From NCBI GenBank assembly GCA_025359965.1, contig JANYDC010000119.1, positions 1-64,000 of the forward strand: 64,000 nucleotides of DNA. The letters run 5' to 3'. This DNA is from Pedosphaera sp. (GTDB lineage: Bacteria > Verrucomicrobiota > Verrucomicrobiia > Limisphaerales > SXQI01). Positions 61,461-64,000 of this stretch are shown one piece after another. Numbering within the stretch: the first letter of the stretch is position 1; each line of letters starts with the position of its first letter. The translations under genes were made by a program, and so were the position numbers. The notes beneath the pieces were generated by a model that saw only the letters and a program-made list of their open reading frames with translations, searched no databases and was not told where the DNA came from.

Positions 61461-64000
61461 GTTCAACTCCTCCCTCAAAATCCTTGGGTTTCGTGTGACG
61501 GTGGACCAGACTAAAGACCACCGGCACAAAAAGTAGAGTGGCAAGGGTGGCAACCGCCAACCCGCCAATCACCGCCCTGCCCAACGGCGCATTCTGTTCA
61601 CCACCTTCACCGAGTCCCAGACTCATGGGCAACATCCCGATCACCATCGCCAGCGCCGTCATGACCACCGGTCGCAATCGGCTTGTTCCCGACGTCCACG
61701 CCGCCTTGATCGGATCTAGACCCTCGTTCAAACTCGTCCGGGCAAAGCTTACCACCAACACAGCATTCGCCGTGGCCACGCCAAGACTCATAATCGCACC
61801 CATCAAGGCCGGCACACTCACCGTCGTGCCCGTCAGATGAAGTGCCCAAACCACCCCTGCCAGCGCTCCCGGCAAAGCCATGATGATCACAAACGGATCA
61901 AGCCAGCTTTGAAAATTTATCACCAACAACAAGTAAACCAGCACCATAGCCATGGCCAAGCCCCCCAAGAGCCCTACAAAGCTCGAGTTCATCGTCTCGA
62001 CCTGGCCTCGCACCATAATAGTTGTTCCACGAGGCAGATTTTGTTTTGTTTCCTCAACTATCGGCATGATTTCATTCATTAGTCCGCCCAAATCACGACC
62101 GCTCACCCCGCCAAAAACATCGATTACCGGCTGCACATTATAGTGCGAAATGACAGGAGCGCCGTTCGTACGCACCATCACGGCCAAATTGGCCAACACT
62201 TGGTCGGTAGATCCCGGGTTGTTAACCGGAATTGAATTCAAGGCCGCCAGGGAATCCATTTCACGTTCGGGCGACCGCACATTGATCAAATACTGGATGC
62301 CTACCTTCGGATTGAGCCAGTAACCGGGTTGGACCTGGCCGCTTCCGCTTAGGCTCAGGAGGACCGAGTTTGCCACATCTCTTTCGGACAAGCCAACCTC
62401 GGAGGCCTTGGTGCGATCCACCGAAAAACGCAACCTAGGGAGGTCCGCCGGTTGTTGCACCCGAACATCCACAGCACCGGGAACATGCCGGATTTTTTCA
62501 GCCAACTGATAGGCAATTTGGCGATTCTTCGACTGGTCACGCCCGACTATTTGAATGTCGAACGGCGCCGGCAACCCAAAGTTCAAAGTCTGGCTGACGA
62601 TATCCGCCGGCAGAAAATAGAACATCGTCCCCGGAAACTCCTGATTCAATCGCGTTCGCAACCTTCGAATATGGTCCTCCGTTGGGCTATGATTCGGGTG
62701 CATCGAAACAAGAACGTCGGCGTCACCCACTCCGATCAATCCGCTGTTGCTATAGCTCAGGCTGATCCCCGAGGTCGGAATCCCTATGTTGTCCAAAATT
62801 CCCTCCATTTCCTCCGCTGGAATTTCCTCGCGGATGACTTTCTCCACCTCATCCACAAGCCGCAACGTTTCCTCAATGCGCGTGCCGCTCTTCGCCCGCA
62901 GATGCAGCCGAATTTGGCCCGCGTCCACCGTCGGGAAAAAATCGCGTCCCAAGCCTGGGATTAAAAGGCAGGTCGCAAGACATGCTCCCAGGAACAGCGC
63001 CGCAAACAGCTTCCGGCGGTGCAAAACCGTGGACAGTACCCCCCCGTACCAGGTTTTCATGCTCGCAAAGCCGTCTTCAAAACGGCCTTGAATTGTCCCA
63101 AAAAACCCGCTGCCAGCCAAGGGATGAAGGGTCCCCGATTGCATCGTCTTGAGAAATTGGCTTCCCCGATAGAACCACATCACCATGGTTGGAATCAGAG
63201 TTCGCGAAAGCACGTAGCTCGCAAGCATGGCAAACACCACGGCCTCGGCCAGCGGTACAAACAAATATCGCGAAACACCACTCAAAAAGAACATGGGCAC
63301 AAACACAATGCAGATGCAAAGCGTCGATACAAAAGCCGGCACAGCAATTTCCTGCGCGCCATCCAAAATCGACTGCTCCAAAGGCTTGCCCAGCGCCATT
63401 TGGCGGTGCACATTCTCGATTTCCACCGTGGCGTCATCCACCAGAATCCCCACCGCCAAGGCCAATCCGCCCAAAGTCATCAAATTAATTGTTTCGCCCA
63501 ACGCGCTTAGAATGGCAATAGAACTCAAAACAGAAAGGGGAATGGACAGCGCGATAATCACCGTGCTGCGCCACGAGCCAATAAAAAGCAGGATCATCAA
63601 AGCCGTAAGCCCGGCTGCGATTACTCCCTCCTTAACCACTCCGCCCACAGCCGCCTTCACAAATAGCGATTGGTCTGCAAATTCCGTAAGCTCAAGCTCC
63701 GGAGGGAGAGTCTTCAACAAGGGAACCATGGCCTCCTTAATTCGCGTCACCACGTTGAGTGTCGAAGCCGAGCCGTTCTTAAGGATGGTCAAAAGAGCCC
63801 CACGCTGACCATTCTGCCGGACCGCATTCACCTGCGGCTGATAGCCATCCCGCACGTGGGCCACATCCCGCACAAACACCGTCGCACCATTCGCCGTTCG
63901 CACCGGCAGGTCGTTTAATTCCTCAAGCACCCGCGGGCTAGCATTCATTTCCACGTCGTATTCCTGCGTCCCAATCTTGGCCGTGCCGCTCGGCAGGATT
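61453..64000 (-). CDS. RND-family efflux pump, N-terminus beyond window
   Basis: Inner-membrane pump of the AcrB/MexB/HAE1 superfamily, about 849 residues visible of an expected 1030 or so; the start is off the window. Visible are the porter domain (LPVRTANGATVFVRDVAHVR), the proton-relay helix 4 (GLALAVGILVDDATVEIENV), the second periplasmic half and the C-terminal membrane bundle (SLGVATANAVLVVSFARTSL, in which AcrB-type helix-10 residues differ). The coupled adaptor supports an efflux role. Substrate is unknown; drugs, metals or lipids are all possible. Confidence 0.93.
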   Translation of the reverse strand, partial: ILPSGTAKIGTQEYDVEMNASPRVLEELNDLPVRTANGATVFVRDVAHVRDGYQPQVNAVRQNGQRGALLTILKNGSASTLNVVTRIKEAMVPLLKTLPPELELTEFADQSLFVKAAVGGVVKEGVIAAGLTALMILLFIGSWRSTVIIALSIPLSVLSSIAILSALGETINLMTLGGLALAVGILVDDATVEIENVHRQMALGKPLEQSILDGAQEIAVPAFVSTLCICIVFVPMFFLSGVSRYLFVPLAEAVVFAMLASYVLSRTLIPTMVMWFYRGSQFLKTMQSGTLHPLAGSGFFGTIQGRFEDGFASMKTWYGGVLSTVLHRRKLFAALFLGACLATCLLIPGLGRDFFPTVDAGQIRLHLRAKSGTRIEETLRLVDEVEKVIREEIPAEEMEGILDNIGIPTSGISLSYSNSGLIGVGDADVLVSMHPNHSPTEDHIRRLRTRLNQEFPGTMFYFLPADIVSQTLNFGLPAPFDIQIVGRDQSKNRQIAYQLAEKIRHVPGAVDVRVQQPADLPRLRFSVDRTKASEVGLSERDVANSVLLSLSGSGQVQPGYWLNPKVGIQYLINVRSPEREMDSLAALNSIPVNNPGSTDQVLANLAVMVRTNGAPVISHYNVQPVIDVFGGVSGRDLGGLMNEIMPIVEETKQNLPRGTTIMVRGQVETMNSSFVGLLGGLAMAMVLVYLLLVINFQSWLDPFVIIMALPGALAGVVWALHLTGTTVSVPALMGAIMSLGVATANAVLVVSFARTSLNEGLDPIKAAWTSGTSRLRPVVMTALAMVIGMLPMSLGLGEGGEQNAPLGRAVIGGLAVATLATLLFVPVVFSLVHRHTKPKDFEGGVEHA

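Noticed and set aside
1..64000. CRISPR arrays, insertion sequences, integrases or phage genes
   Set aside because: No regular spaced repeats, transposase motifs or phage-like proteins were seen when reading the window.

Overview
The window looks like chromosomal DNA of a Verrucomicrobiota bacterium, probably near the Pedosphaera/Limisphaera group. This is inferred from gene content, not from a marker search. The pointers are very large exported proteins with PA14, lamin-tail (LTD) and CotH modules, a PEP-CTERM-like exported protein, a DUF5069 gene, and a tuf-tRNA-secE-nusG-rplKAJL-rpoBC locus. No insertion sequence, integrase, phage gene or CRISPR array was seen, and coding density is high.

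Layout. (1) Bases 1-10791, minus strand: a tightly coupled three-gene operon for giant exported proteins of 1782, 1073 and more than 739 aa, with no recognised function for the set. (2) 10955-16470, minus: a small His-rich membrane protein, an outer-membrane porin, a Zn/Mn-type ABC binding protein and permease (no ATPase alongside), malate dehydrogenase and a DeoC-like protein lacking the Schiff-base lysine. (3) 16507-23107, minus: a signalling operon with a membrane histidine kinase, a REC-PAS-kinase split by a frameshift in a G run, a REC-HDOD regulator and a REC plus degenerate HD-GYP regulator. (4) 23381-26120, minus: a flavodoxin-like protein and a GH42 glycosidase lacking the usual acid/base glutamate. 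(5) 26290-32736, plus: a 2148-aa PA14/LTD/CotH surface protein. (6) 32847-37899: an ATPase, then a putative sugar operon (xylose-isomerase-like protein, DhnA-type aldolase, Gfo/Idh/MocA dehydrogenase) divergent from an AraC regulator. (7) 37856-41121, minus: glycogen synthase, seryl-tRNA synthetase and a DUF5069 protein. (8) 41376-54443, minus: the transcription/translation locus rpoC, rpoB, rplL, rplJ, rplA, rplK, nusG, secE, tRNA-Ser, tRNA-Trp, tuf and tRNA-Thr. (9) 54725-57256, plus: a TPR protein and a YyaL/DUF255 thioredoxin-fold protein. (10) 57319-64000, minus: a PfkB sugar kinase, a hypothetical protein, a PEP-CTERM-like protein, and an RND efflux pump (cut by the window edge) with its adaptor.

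Working together: region 8 is the core information-processing locus. Regions 4, 6, 7 and 10 suggest a carbohydrate-oriented lifestyle (glycosidase, isomerase, aldolase, sugar kinase, glycogen synthesis). Regions 1 and 5 show heavy investment in large exported proteins. Several enzyme-like proteins (the DeoC homologue, the HD-GYP homologue, the GH42 protein) lack residues that catalysis normally needs; these, with the giant-protein operon, are the best leads for new biology.
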